Assembly (NCBI GenBank): GCA_025996715.1 | Contig: BNTQ01000110.1 | Location: 1 to 8,143 of the forward strand | DNA length: 8,143 nucleotides | Source: Bacteroidia bacterium | GTDB lineage: Bacteria > Bacteroidota > Bacteroidia > Bacteroidales > UBA932 | Direction: 5' to 3' | Part shown: in pieces, positions 1 to 5,400 of the stretch | Numbering within the stretch: position 1 is the stretch's first letter | How the letters are laid out: each line of letters begins with the position of its first letter | Notes under the pieces: generated by a model | Told to the model about the DNA's origin: nothing | Databases searched by the model: none | The model's input: only the letters and a program-made list of their open reading frames with translations | Position numbers and translations under genes: made by a program

Positions 1-2
1 CT

Positions 3-101
3 GCCTCCATAGTGTTGCTGTTTTGCGGAATGCTGGCAGGCGTTATCCCCACGTGGCGAGCACTCAAAATCAAGGCGATAGATGCCATAAGAGAGGAATA
101 A
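3..101 (+). CDS. ABC transporter permease (MacB/FtsX-like), C-terminal end only
   Basis: Reading frame 3 is open from the window edge to a TAA at 99-101 and gives the last 32 residues of a membrane protein. There is a hydrophobic stretch (SIVLLFCGMLAGVIP) followed by the ending PTWRALKIKAIDAIREE. This matches the characteristic end of MacB/FtsX/LolC-type permeases, where the last membrane helix is followed by a P-x-x-R-A...P/D-A-I/L-R motif near the C-terminus. The protein would sit in the inner membrane and couple ATP hydrolysis by a partner ATPase to export or to work on lipoproteins. Its stop lies 44 bp before the adaptor gene on the same strand, so the three genes probably form one operon (permease, adaptor, outer-membrane channel). 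The rest of the gene is outside the window. The family call is good; the substrate cannot be inferred. Confidence 0.8.
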   Translation, partial: ASIVLLFCGMLAGVIPTWRALKIKAIDAIREE

Positions 102-145
102 AAAATTGAAATGTTGTTAATTTATTGAAACTTTAATTTATCATT

Positions 146-1258
146 ATGAAAAAAATCATTCGCATATTTTTGTTGTCCCTGTTGGGATTGGTGGTCATTG
201 GCACCTTTGTTTTTTTGTGGAAAAAATCAAAACCCAAAGAGGTGGTGTATGAAATTGTTGCGCCCGAACGCAAAACGATAGAGAACAAAACCGTTGCCAC
301 AGGCACCGTGGAGCCTCGCGACGAGGTGCTCATCAAACCGCAAATCAACGGCATCATTGCCGAGTTGTACAAGGAGGCAGGGCAGTCCATCAAAGCCGGC
401 GAGGTAATTGCCAAAGTGAAGGTCATCCCCGAAATGTCGCAGTTGAGCGACGCGGAATCCAATGTGCGGCAGCAAGAGATTAACCTCGAATATGTGCAGC
501 AAGTGTATGACCGCCAAAAACAACTCTACGAGCAGGGCGTGATTGCCAAAGAGGAGTTTCAAAAAAACGCCACCGACCTCACCAGCCAAGAAGAGTCGTT
601 GTCGCAAGCACGCGACAGGCTGAGCATTATCCGCGATGGCATTTCCAAAAAATCAACTTCGTATAGCACCACGCAAGTGCGTTCTACTATCACAGGAATG
701 ATTTTGAACGTGCCTGTGAAAGTTGGCAACTCGGTCATCCAATCCAACACCTTCAACGAGGGCACCACCATTGCTTCGGTAGCCGATATGGGCGATATGA
801 TTTTTCGCGGCAAGGTGGACGAAACCGATGTGGGCAAAGTGAAGGAGGGAATGAACATCACGCTCAAAGTGGGTGCGCTCGAAAATGTAAAATTTGATGC
901 CAATTTGGAATACATTTCGCCCAAAGGCGTCGAAGAAAATGGGGCTATATTGTTTGAAATCAAGGCGGCTGCAAAGATTCCGCAAGGCGTGTATATTCGC
1001 GCCGGCTACAGTGCCAACGCCGAAATTGTGCTTGCCCGCGCCGACAGCGTGCTGAGCATTCCCGAAAGTTGCATCGAATTTAAAAACGACAGTGCTTTTG
1101 TGCAAATAGTAACCGCCGAAACCCCCGCGCAAAAATTTGAAAAACGCTTTGTAACCGTTGGTCTTTCGGATGGCATCAATATGGAAATAAAAGAAGGATT
1201 GACCGCCGAAGAAAAGGTGCGCGGCAATGAAAAAAATGATATGAAAATGAAAAAATAA
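146..1258 (+). CDS. Periplasmic adaptor subunit of an ABC efflux pump (MacA/HlyD family)
   Basis: This 370-residue membrane fusion protein bridges an inner-membrane transporter and a TolC-type channel. Residues 4-25 form one hydrophobic N-terminal helix after a Lys-rich start, which fits an inner-membrane anchor. Residues about 51-93 form the first lipoyl half (GTVEPRDEVLIKPQINGII, then GQSIKAGEVIAKV). Residues about 100-165 are Gln/Glu-rich and fit a short coiled-coil hairpin. The second lipoyl half is at about 175-215 (STITGMILNVPVKVGNSV), followed by a beta-barrel (about 218-290) and a membrane-proximal domain. The C-terminus is Lys-rich. The start ATG at 146 is the only good one: it begins the anchor and follows an AT-rich leader without a clear Shine-Dalgarno, normal for Bacteroidota. 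The gene lies between the permease end and the TolC gene (11-bp gap). That context, plus the short hairpin, favours MacA-type over RND-type adaptors. The substrate is unknown. Confidence 0.9.
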   Translation: MKKIIRIFLLSLLGLVVIGTFVFLWKKSKPKEVVYEIVAPERKTIENKTVATGTVEPRDEVLIKPQINGIIAELYKEAGQSIKAGEVIAKVKVIPEMSQLSDAESNVRQQEINLEYVQQVYDRQKQLYEQGVIAKEEFQKNATDLTSQEESLSQARDRLSIIRDGISKKSTSYSTTQVRSTITGMILNVPVKVGNSVIQSNTFNEGTTIASVADMGDMIFRGKVDETDVGKVKEGMNITLKVGALENVKFDANLEYISPKGVEENGAILFEIKAAAKIPQGVYIRAGYSANAEIVLARADSVLSIPESCIEFKNDSAFVQIVTAETPAQKFEKRFVTVGLSDGINMEIKEGLTAEEKVRGNEKNDMKMKK

Positions 1259-1269
1259 ATGATTGACGT

Positions 1270-2595
1270 ATGAAAAAAATAATTACTTGCTTGGCTATAA
1301 TGCTGGCTATGACTACGTTTGCGATGGCTCAAACTTATTCGTTGGAGCAGTGCATCGAACACGCCATTGCCAACAATTTGCAAATCAAAATGGAGGAAGC
1401 CAATCGCGATAGCAAAGCGATTGACTTGAACACCGCGCGGCGCAGTTGGCTGCCCAACCTCAATGCGAGTGCCGACCAATCGTTCAATTTTGGGCGCAGC
1501 ACAGGTGCCGATAACGTTACGGTGAACCAAAACAGTGCCACCACCTCGCTGTCTTTGTCAACGTCGATGCCCTTGTTCACAGGGTTTCAGATAACCAACG
1601 ACATCAAAGTGAAACGTTACAACGTGCAGGCTGCCGAAGAATCGCTCAAACGCGCCAAAGAAAATATCGCGATTGCAGTGGCGCAAACTTTTTTGGATGT
1701 GTTGCTGCGCAATGAAATTTGCAAAATCAGCGAAGAAAATCTTAGCCTTACCAACGAGAGTTTGAAACGGACAGAGATAATGGTAACCGCAGGACAGGTG
1801 CCGCCTGCGCAACTCTACGAAATGAAATCGCAGCAAGCATCCGACGAAGCCAAATTGACCTCTGCCAAAAATGAACTCACGATAGGGATGCTCACGCTGG
1901 CGCAATTGTTGGAATTGACCGAGATAGAAAATTTTGACATAGCGGCGCCGCCCCTTGATAGTACTAAGTTGGCAAACGAAGCCATACCGTCATCTGCCAA
2001 CATTTACAGCGATGCGCTCACTGCCAAACCACAAATTCGCGAGGCAGAATTGCAACTCGAAAGCAGCAAAGCAACACTCAAAACGGCGCAATCGGGTCAT
2101 TACCCGCAACTCAGTCTCAATGCGGGACTCAGCGATGGCTACTACTACCAAAACTCGGCTCTTGTCAACGAAGGATTTTCAACGCAAATGAACGGCAACC
2201 TGCAAGAATATGTGGGCGTGCGATTGAGCATTCCAATTTTTAATCGCTTTGCAACCCGCAACAATGTGCGTGCAGCGCGGGTGGGCATCGCCTATCAGCA
2301 GTTGGTGCTCGAAGATGTGAAAAAGACTTTGTACAAGGAAATTCAGCAGGCTTATCATAATGCGGTGGCGGCGCAAAAAAATTATCGCGCCGCGCAAAAG
2401 TCGGTGGAGGCTGCTCGCGAAGCATTTCGCTACGCCAACACCAAATATCATACCGGAAAATCGAGCGTGTATGAATTTACCGAAGCCAGAACTAACCTCA
2501 CTCGTAGCCTGTCGGAAGAGGCGCAGGCAAAATTCAACTACGTTTTTGCCGTAAAAATACTGAATTTTTACAGCGGCACCACCATCACTTTGTAG
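1270..2595 (+). CDS. TolC family outer membrane efflux protein
   Basis: This 441-residue protein has the length and repeat structure of TolC/OEP channels, which form trimeric outer-membrane barrels with a long periplasmic alpha-helical tunnel. Residues 1-20 are a signal peptide (Lys-Lys, hydrophobic core, then AMA before Gln21). The mature start YSLEQCIEHAIANNLQIK is the typical first OEP helix. Two homologous halves can be seen, at about 24-210 and 240-435. Each has long helices rich in Ala, Gln, Glu and Lys around beta-strand segments (for example TSLSLSTSMPLFTGF and VGVRLSIPIFNRF). The late segment FRYANTKYHTGKSSVYEFTEARTN is the usual conserved stretch before the last helix. It begins 11 bp after the adaptor gene and is surely co-transcribed, giving a complete exit path for the ABC pump. 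It converges on the PII-like gene with only 21 bp between the two stop codons, and no obvious terminator hairpin lies there. Confidence 0.92.
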   Translation: MKKIITCLAIMLAMTTFAMAQTYSLEQCIEHAIANNLQIKMEEANRDSKAIDLNTARRSWLPNLNASADQSFNFGRSTGADNVTVNQNSATTSLSLSTSMPLFTGFQITNDIKVKRYNVQAAEESLKRAKENIAIAVAQTFLDVLLRNEICKISEENLSLTNESLKRTEIMVTAGQVPPAQLYEMKSQQASDEAKLTSAKNELTIGMLTLAQLLELTEIENFDIAAPPLDSTKLANEAIPSSANIYSDALTAKPQIREAELQLESSKATLKTAQSGHYPQLSLNAGLSDGYYYQNSALVNEGFSTQMNGNLQEYVGVRLSIPIFNRFATRNNVRAARVGIAYQQLVLEDVKKTLYKEIQQAYHNAVAAQKNYRAAQKSVEAAREAFRYANTKYHTGKSSVYEFTEARTNLTRSLSEEAQAKFNYVFAVKILNFYSGTTITL

Positions 2596-2616
2596 GCAAC
2601 CGTTTACTTTTTGGGT

Positions 2617-2910
2617 TTACAGTTGGTCGGTTACGTCCCACACAAAGGCACCCAAACCTTGCTCGTCGGCTTGCTCATTGATGTTGCGCAGGGCACTCAA
2701 AAGATGCTTTGCCTCGTCGTCTTGCACAATGGTGAGCACGGTGCCGTTTTTGGATGGCCAGGCGTGCGTGCCGTAGTGCGGCTCGCCTTGCTGGCTGCCG
2801 CGCCCCTGCGTTTCGGTCCAGCGCGTAAACCCGCGGATGTGCAACTTGTTCAAAACATCTTCCACCGAATCAGTCAGCGACTGCCCGTAGGTAATAAAAA
2901 CTGCTTTCAT
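2617..2910 (-). CDS. Small PII-like signalling protein linked to efflux genes
   Basis: The 97-residue product has the size and pattern of PII-like trimeric proteins (beta-alpha-beta-beta-alpha-beta). KAVFITYGQ is the first strand, SLTDSVEDVLNKL the first helix, and the core is IRGFTRWTETQGRGS...GEPHYGTHAWP (residues 25-52). TVLTIVQDDE is a strand, HLLSALRNINEQADEQ a helix, and GLGAFVWDVT the final strand. The Gly-Arg-Gly-Ser motif (36-39) sits where the T-loop begins in classic PII, but the classic uridylylated Tyr is absent. His45 and His49 could bind a ligand or metal; this is inference. I recall a described subgroup of PII proteins (called PII-NG) that is encoded with RND/heavy-metal efflux operons, and this sequence fits that setting. 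Here it converges on TolC and shares a strand with the RND gene about 2.5 kb away. ATG at 2910 follows an AT-rich repeat. The ligand is unknown. Confidence 0.72.
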   Translation of the reverse strand: MKAVFITYGQSLTDSVEDVLNKLHIRGFTRWTETQGRGSQQGEPHYGTHAWPSKNGTVLTIVQDDEAKHLLSALRNINEQADEQGLGAFVWDVTDQL

Positions 2911-2956
2911 AATTGATAATTCATAATTATTAATTCATAATCTTTGTCCTTTGTCC
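2911..2956. repeat. AT-rich intergenic repeat with tandem CTTTGTC
   Basis: The 46 bases between the PII-like start and the DUF4180 stop are almost wholly repetitive. AATTGATAATTCATAAT (2911-2927) recurs exactly at 4502-4518. AATTCATAAT occurs twice here (2918-2927 and 2932-2941). CTTTGTC is repeated in tandem at 2942-2955. This resembles short filler repeats common between genes in Bacteroidota and the short tandem repeats of cyanobacteria. No TAnnTTTG promoter element was seen here on the minus strand, so the PII-like gene may be read through from DUF4180. Confidence 0.7.
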
Positions 2957-2957
2957 A

Positions 2958-3314
2958 TTATTCGCTTAGCATCTGTATCGCTTTTTCGACGGTATCGGTA
3001 AATACTATTTTTTTATGTTTGTTGCTTTCGTAAATGAAATCATTAAGACTTTTACTCGTTACTGCCGAAAAATCGCCTACAATACCCATTCGCATATTGT
3101 AGGTGGTAAATTTTTGCAAAACTTCACCTGCAAAACCTGTTTTGAGGTCAAAAAAGTCAGGCTTGAGGCATTGTTGCGTTATGACCAATCCGCTGCAACC
3201 CGCCTGATAACTCACATTGGCTATCAACTCCAAGGCATCATCAACGGTGTTGATGCAAAAACCATCTGCAACTACCGCTATATCTTTGTGGATAGATAAT
3301 AATTCAAAATTCAA
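2958..3314 (-). CDS. DUF4180 domain-containing protein
   Basis: This 118-residue protein matches the DUF4180 family along its whole length as I recall it. The recognisable parts are an N-terminal strand (IAVVADGFCINTVDDALELIANVSY), a central block with the family signature (GCSGLVITQQCLKPDFFDLKTGFAGEVLQKF, residues about 39-69), and the C-terminal block RMGIVGDFSAVTSKSLNDFIYESN followed by KKIVFTDTVEKAIQML. It appears to be a small soluble alpha/beta protein with no signal peptide or membrane helix. The biochemical function of the family is not known to me. The only usable start is TTG (3312-3314). An in-frame TAA lies 15 bases upstream with no ATG between, and the next Met is residue 74, well inside the domain. 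The first codons overlap an AT-rich repeat. The gene may be transcribed with the downstream PII-like gene (47-bp gap). No minus-strand promoter was found in 3315-3430. Confidence 0.8.
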   Translation of the reverse strand: MNFELLSIHKDIAVVADGFCINTVDDALELIANVSYQAGCSGLVITQQCLKPDFFDLKTGFAGEVLQKFTTYNMRMGIVGDFSAVTSKSLNDFIYESNKHKKIVFTDTVEKAIQMLSE

Positions 3315-3315
3315 T
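3299..3315. repeat. AT-rich repeat over the DUF4180 start
   Basis: AATTCAAAATTCAA is a tandem of a 7-8 base unit (AATTCAAA). It resembles the AATTCATAAT units at 2911-2941 and 4502-4518. It covers the TTG start of DUF4180 and encodes its first residues, so the true N-terminus of that protein is uncertain. Confidence 0.45.
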
Positions 3316-3332
3316 GTTTGTATCGTTTAAAT

Positions 3333-3363
3333 TTTGTCAATTCAAAAATTTATTGTACCTTTG
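3333..3363 (+). promoter_or_regulatory. Bacteroidetes-type primary promoter
   Basis: TTTG at 3333-3336 and TACCTTTG at 3356-3363 are 19 nt apart. This is a full match to the -33/-7 consensus (TTTG, about 19 nt, TAnnTTTG) of the Bacteroides primary sigma factor. Transcription would start near 3370 and run to the right. No plus-strand gene follows: the next 160 bases are non-coding and then enter the 3' end of the ketoacyl synthase gene in antisense. The promoter therefore probably serves a small RNA. Confidence 0.6.
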
Positions 3364-3369
3364 TATCAG

Positions 3370-3425
3370 TTTATGTGTCGACTGATAACTATTGCTGGAA
3401 CGTTGCGGGTTATCAGTCGTTTTCT
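3370..3425 (+). ncRNA. Candidate small RNA or leader ending in a hairpin
   Basis: Starting about seven bases after the promoter's -7 box, the sequence has an 11-bp perfect inverted repeat. The arms are CGACTGATAAC (3379-3389) and GTTATCAGTCG (3409-3419), with a 19-base loop, followed directly by four T residues (3420-3423). Promoter, hairpin and T run together would give a transcript of about 55 nt. A second stem follows: GCAGTAA at 3429-3435 pairs with TTACTGC at 3456-3462 and extends by GC across one bulge. A longer RNA is therefore possible, perhaps ending at the T run at 3523-3528. I do not recognise a known RNA family. The short T run makes termination uncertain, and the hairpin could instead be a protein-binding site. 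Confidence 0.35.
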
Positions 3426-3428
3426 ATT

Positions 3429-3462
3429 GCAGTAATGCAGTATTGTATTTTTTGCTTACTGC
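3429..3462. repeat. Second inverted repeat downstream of the hairpin
   Basis: GCAGTAA (3429-3435) and TTACTGC (3456-3462) are perfect 7-base arms. Two more pairs (GC/GC) form if one T is bulged out. The loop is T-rich. It lies ten bases after the first hairpin and would be part of any read-through transcript from the 3333-3363 promoter. It is short enough to occur by chance. Confidence 0.4.
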
Positions 3463-3526
3463 CGCGCAACACGCCCACTGTCATTTTTATTTTAGGTTCA
3501 ATCGTTTTCAATGTAGGGGCAATTTT

Positions 3527-4474
3527 TTAGAACCGTATTAAATATGCTCCGCACGAATATCCGCCTCCAAAAACTGTTATCCCTACAAGGTCGCCGCGTT
3601 TGAAGCGTTTCATATTTTGGCTAATCACTAACATATTGCTGGGTGCGCCGGTATTGCCTAACTCCGATATGTTGGTCAAAATTTTTTCGTCCGGTATCTG
3701 CATTTGCTTTGCCACTGCCGAAATAATGCGGCCGTTGGCTTGATGTCCCACCATATACGAAAGGTTTGCGATAGTGATATTATTGCGCTGCAACACCACT
3801 TCCAACGCTTGCTGCATATATTTGCAAGCATTGAAAAACACGTCTTTGCCTTCGGGCATTTGGATGCCGCCCTCAAAAGGGCGCAAAGTTACTGCCTCGT
3901 TGGCTTTGCCGATATGCCCCATGCCGCGCGTGTAAATATCAATAATTTTGGCATCGTTGCTGCGGCATCTTTCTTTGGACAAAAACACGGCAACAGCAGC
4001 ATCGCCCCAAAGGTGTCCTGCCTGCGCATTGGATTCGTCGGCGTAGGCTGTGTTATGTTCCGATGCCACAATAAGTGCGGTTTTGGCTTTGCTCATCGCA
4101 AAATAACCCTGCACAATTTCCAGCGCATTGACAAATGACGAGCACGCCGAAGTGATGCACACCGCCTGCGCATTTTTGATATTGAACTTGTGCTGCACCG
4201 CGTGTGCCAAGGTGTGCACGGTATCGTAGGGCGAATAAGTGGCGCCAACAATCAAATCCACTTCGTCAATATCATAAGTCAAGGCGCGGCGCGACACGTC
4301 TTTCACCGCCTCAATACCCATGGTGTTGGTGTTCTCGTGAGCGGCGGCTTTGGAGCGCGTGAGGATGCCGGTGCGTTGGTATATCCACTCATCGCTAAGT
4401 CCATTCACCGCAAGAAAATGAGCATTGGGAACGCGCATTTCGGGTATGTAATTGCCTACTGCATTGATGTACAT
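3527..4474 (-). CDS. 3-oxoacyl-ACP synthase III (FabH/KAS III family)
   Basis: The 315-residue product is a thiolase-fold condensing enzyme of the FabH family. These enzymes normally join acetyl-CoA or another acyl-CoA to malonyl-ACP, the first step of fatty-acid synthesis, in the cytosol. The catalytic triad is complete and placed as in E. coli FabH: Cys111 in ITSACSSFVNAL, His244 in GHQANGRI, and Asn274 in NISELGNTGAPS. Trp30 (DEWIYQRTGI) and Arg249 match residues that hold CoA. The C-terminal FGGGYSCGAYLIRF is the usual glycine-rich end. The length is normal (about 310-335). The motif around the active Cys (SACSS rather than AACAG) is slightly unusual, so the enzyme may use another primer or serve a secondary pathway. 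It stands alone, with no acyl carrier protein or other fab gene nearby, and may be a second FabH copy. ATG at 4474 begins the usual first strand. A possible promoter -7 box lies at 4549-4556. Confidence 0.9.
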   Translation of the reverse strand: MYINAVGNYIPEMRVPNAHFLAVNGLSDEWIYQRTGILTRSKAAAHENTNTMGIEAVKDVSRRALTYDIDEVDLIVGATYSPYDTVHTLAHAVQHKFNIKNAQAVCITSACSSFVNALEIVQGYFAMSKAKTALIVASEHNTAYADESNAQAGHLWGDAAVAVFLSKERCRSNDAKIIDIYTRGMGHIGKANEAVTLRPFEGGIQMPEGKDVFFNACKYMQQALEVVLQRNNITIANLSYMVGHQANGRIISAVAKQMQIPDEKILTNISELGNTGAPSNMLVISQNMKRFKRGDLVGITVFGGGYSCGAYLIRF

Positions 4475-4475
4475 T

Positions 4476-4518
4476 TTTACAATTTACAAAAAGTGATTTA
4501 CAATTGATAATTCATAAT
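4476..4518. repeat. AT-rich filler repeats in front of the ketoacyl synthase gene
   Basis: TTTACAATT occurs at 4476-4484 and again at 4497-4505. It overlaps AATTGATAATTCATAAT (4502-4518), which is identical over 17 bases to the copy at 2911-2927. Both exact copies sit just 5' of a minus-strand start codon, in the same orientation relative to the gene. Confidence 0.65.
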
Positions 4519-4548
4519 GCATAATTTTCCATCAACTTATTTTGGTTG

Positions 4549-4556
4549 CAAAGTTA
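4549..4556 (-). promoter_or_regulatory. Probable -7 box of the ketoacyl synthase promoter
   Basis: The minus strand reads TAACTTTG here, followed by CAACC. It is a perfect TAnnTTTG box about 75 bases before the ATG at 4474, which would give a leader of roughly 65-70 nt. No exact TTTG is found at the -33 position; the closest is TTTC at 4574-4577, 17 nt away. The promoter is thus only half supported. Confidence 0.45.
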
Positions 4557-4765
4557 CACATTTTGCGTCGTTTGAAACTTATTTTATTGGGAAAAATGGC
4601 GAACTATTCTACCAAACAGGTATTTTATCCGACCAAAATCGGTTTTCCATCTACAATAATTCCTTATCGCTTAATTCCTTGTTTTTATTGGGCACGAGCA
4701 AATTAACGCAACTTTGCCGTTGCTTGCAAAAGAATATGCAATCATCAATAAAATGATTACTACTG

Positions 4766-5245
4766 TCAAATGATTTCATCTGCCCAAAGTTTGTCTAAAA
4801 AAACTTGCCACGGCAAAATCAAGATATTGTCAACGAGTCGCGGCAGCGGGTCGTTGCTGATAAGTATTTGTTTTTTAACAGCGTATTCTTCGGCAAATGC
4901 TTTCAAGCCCTTCAAATGCTTTGTATCGGCGTGGTCGGTCGATTTTACTTCAACCGCAACTTCGTGGTCGCCAAGTATAAAATCAACTTCTAATTTTGAG
5001 GTTGTATGCCAATAATAAATGGGGTATTCTTTGTCGGTGTAACGACTATGTGCATAAATTTCCTGATAAATAAAATGTTCAAATGCCTTGCCGAAAAGTT
5101 CTGTTTTGGGTTCAATTTTACCTCTCCCAAGCAGATAATTTGCAATTCCAACATCAAAAAGATAAAATTTAGGCGATTGAATTACTTTGCGTTTGGGCTT
5201 TTTTTGAAATGACGGCAAAAAACGCCCGAGTAAAGTATCTTCCAA
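4766..5245 (-). pseudogene. DUF4143 remnant of an AAA_14/DUF4143 ATPase
   Basis: The 159 codons match only the C-terminal DUF4143 part of a family normally about 380-400 residues long, in which an N-terminal AAA ATPase (P-loop, Walker A/B) comes first. LEDTLLGRFLPSF, then SPKFYLFDVGIANYLLGR (residues about 24-41) and FGKAFEHFIYQEI (51-63) are typical of it. KLEVDFIL...VAVEVKS carries the Asp88...Glu99-x-Lys101 core of a PD-(D/E)XK nuclease-like fold. The frame starts with TTG (5243-5245) inside the conserved block. Homology seems to continue upstream (Gln-Ile before the Leu), but no ATG occurs before the in-frame TGA at 5273-5275. No Walker motif is present. The ATPase half has therefore been lost, probably by an internal deletion that left a promoter in front (5320-5350). 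No frameshift or stop is visible in the remaining part. A short expressed protein cannot be excluded. Confidence 0.75.
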
Positions 5246-5273
5246 AATTTGAGTTCTTATTTTTATGACAATT

Positions 5274-5319
5274 CAAAGTTATACTTTGGATTATCATAAT
5301 ATATCAAAGTATAACTTTG
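5274..5319. promoter_or_regulatory. Paired palindromes, operator-like, before the DUF4143 remnant
   Basis: CAAAGTTATACTTTG (5274-5288) and CAAAGTATAACTTTG (5305-5319) are exact reverse complements over 15 bases with a 16-base spacer. Each is itself a palindrome with 6-base arms (CAAAGT, three bases, ACTTTG). The centres are 31 bp apart, about three helical turns, so two dimers could bind on one DNA face. They lie just downstream of the predicted minus-strand promoter, covering its start site and leader. In RNA they would form a 15-bp hairpin. TAACTTTG boxes occur in both, but the 23-nt gap to the nearest TTTG makes them poor promoters themselves. Confidence 0.6.
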
Positions 5320-5350
5320 CAAAAGTACAAATTTATTTTTAAAAAACAAA
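5320..5350 (-). promoter_or_regulatory. Minus-strand promoter of the DUF4143 remnant
   Basis: On the minus strand TTTG (5350 to 5347) and TACTTTTG (5327 to 5320) are separated by exactly 19 nt, a full match to the Bacteroidetes -33/-7 consensus. The start site would be near 5313, inside the first palindrome. The -33 element lies within the T-rich tail of the RND terminator, so the two signals overlap. Confidence 0.55.
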
Positions 5351-5382
5351 CAACATAGGGGCAGAAATTTTTCTGCCCCTAT
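5341..5382 (-). terminator. Rho-independent terminator of the RND gene
   Basis: ATAGGGGCAGAAA (5355-5367) and its exact reverse complement (5370-5382) form a 13-bp stem with a G/C-rich lower part. On the minus strand the stem is followed by a T-rich tail (5354 down to 5341). It begins 18 bases after the RND stop codon (5401-5403). A further T run on the plus side is absent, so it should act mainly for the minus-strand gene. Confidence 0.8.
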
Positions 5383-5400
5383 CCACACGCATTCCCATTG

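Larger units (their letters stand above)
4475..4765. other. Gene-free spacer between ketoacyl synthase and the DUF4143 remnant
   Basis: These 291 bases hold no convincing gene. A plus-strand open frame of 79 codons (4517-4756) has no recognisable domain or protein-like pattern and lies opposite to its neighbours. The part next to the ketoacyl synthase is repeat filler (4476-4518) and a likely minus-strand promoter (4549-4556). The remainder, 4560-4765, is AT-rich and shows no strong hairpin terminator for the DUF4143 remnant. Confidence 0.6.

Noticed and set aside
3318..3530. 70-codon plus-strand open frame
   Set aside because: It starts upstream of and runs through the promoter and the hairpins, so it could not be translated from that promoter. 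The composition looks like translated non-coding AT-rich DNA.
3370..3530. Known riboswitch, 6S RNA, SRP RNA or tRNA
   Set aside because: I looked for the conserved cores (B12 box, TPP CTGAGA, SRP GGAA/AGCAGC region, tRNA arms) and found none.
4517..4756. 79-codon plus-strand open frame
   Set aside because: It shows no domain or protein-like pattern, overlaps the repeat and the minus-strand -7 box, and has no promoter or partner gene.
4766..5212. Plus-strand open frames of 62-81 codons opposite the DUF4143 remnant
   Set aside because: They are shadows of the minus-strand coding sequence, which has clear family motifs.
5355..5382. Terminal inverted repeat of a mobile element
   Set aside because: The arms are adjacent with a 2-base loop and a T-rich tail 18 bases after a stop codon, which is a terminator. 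No second copy or transposase is present.
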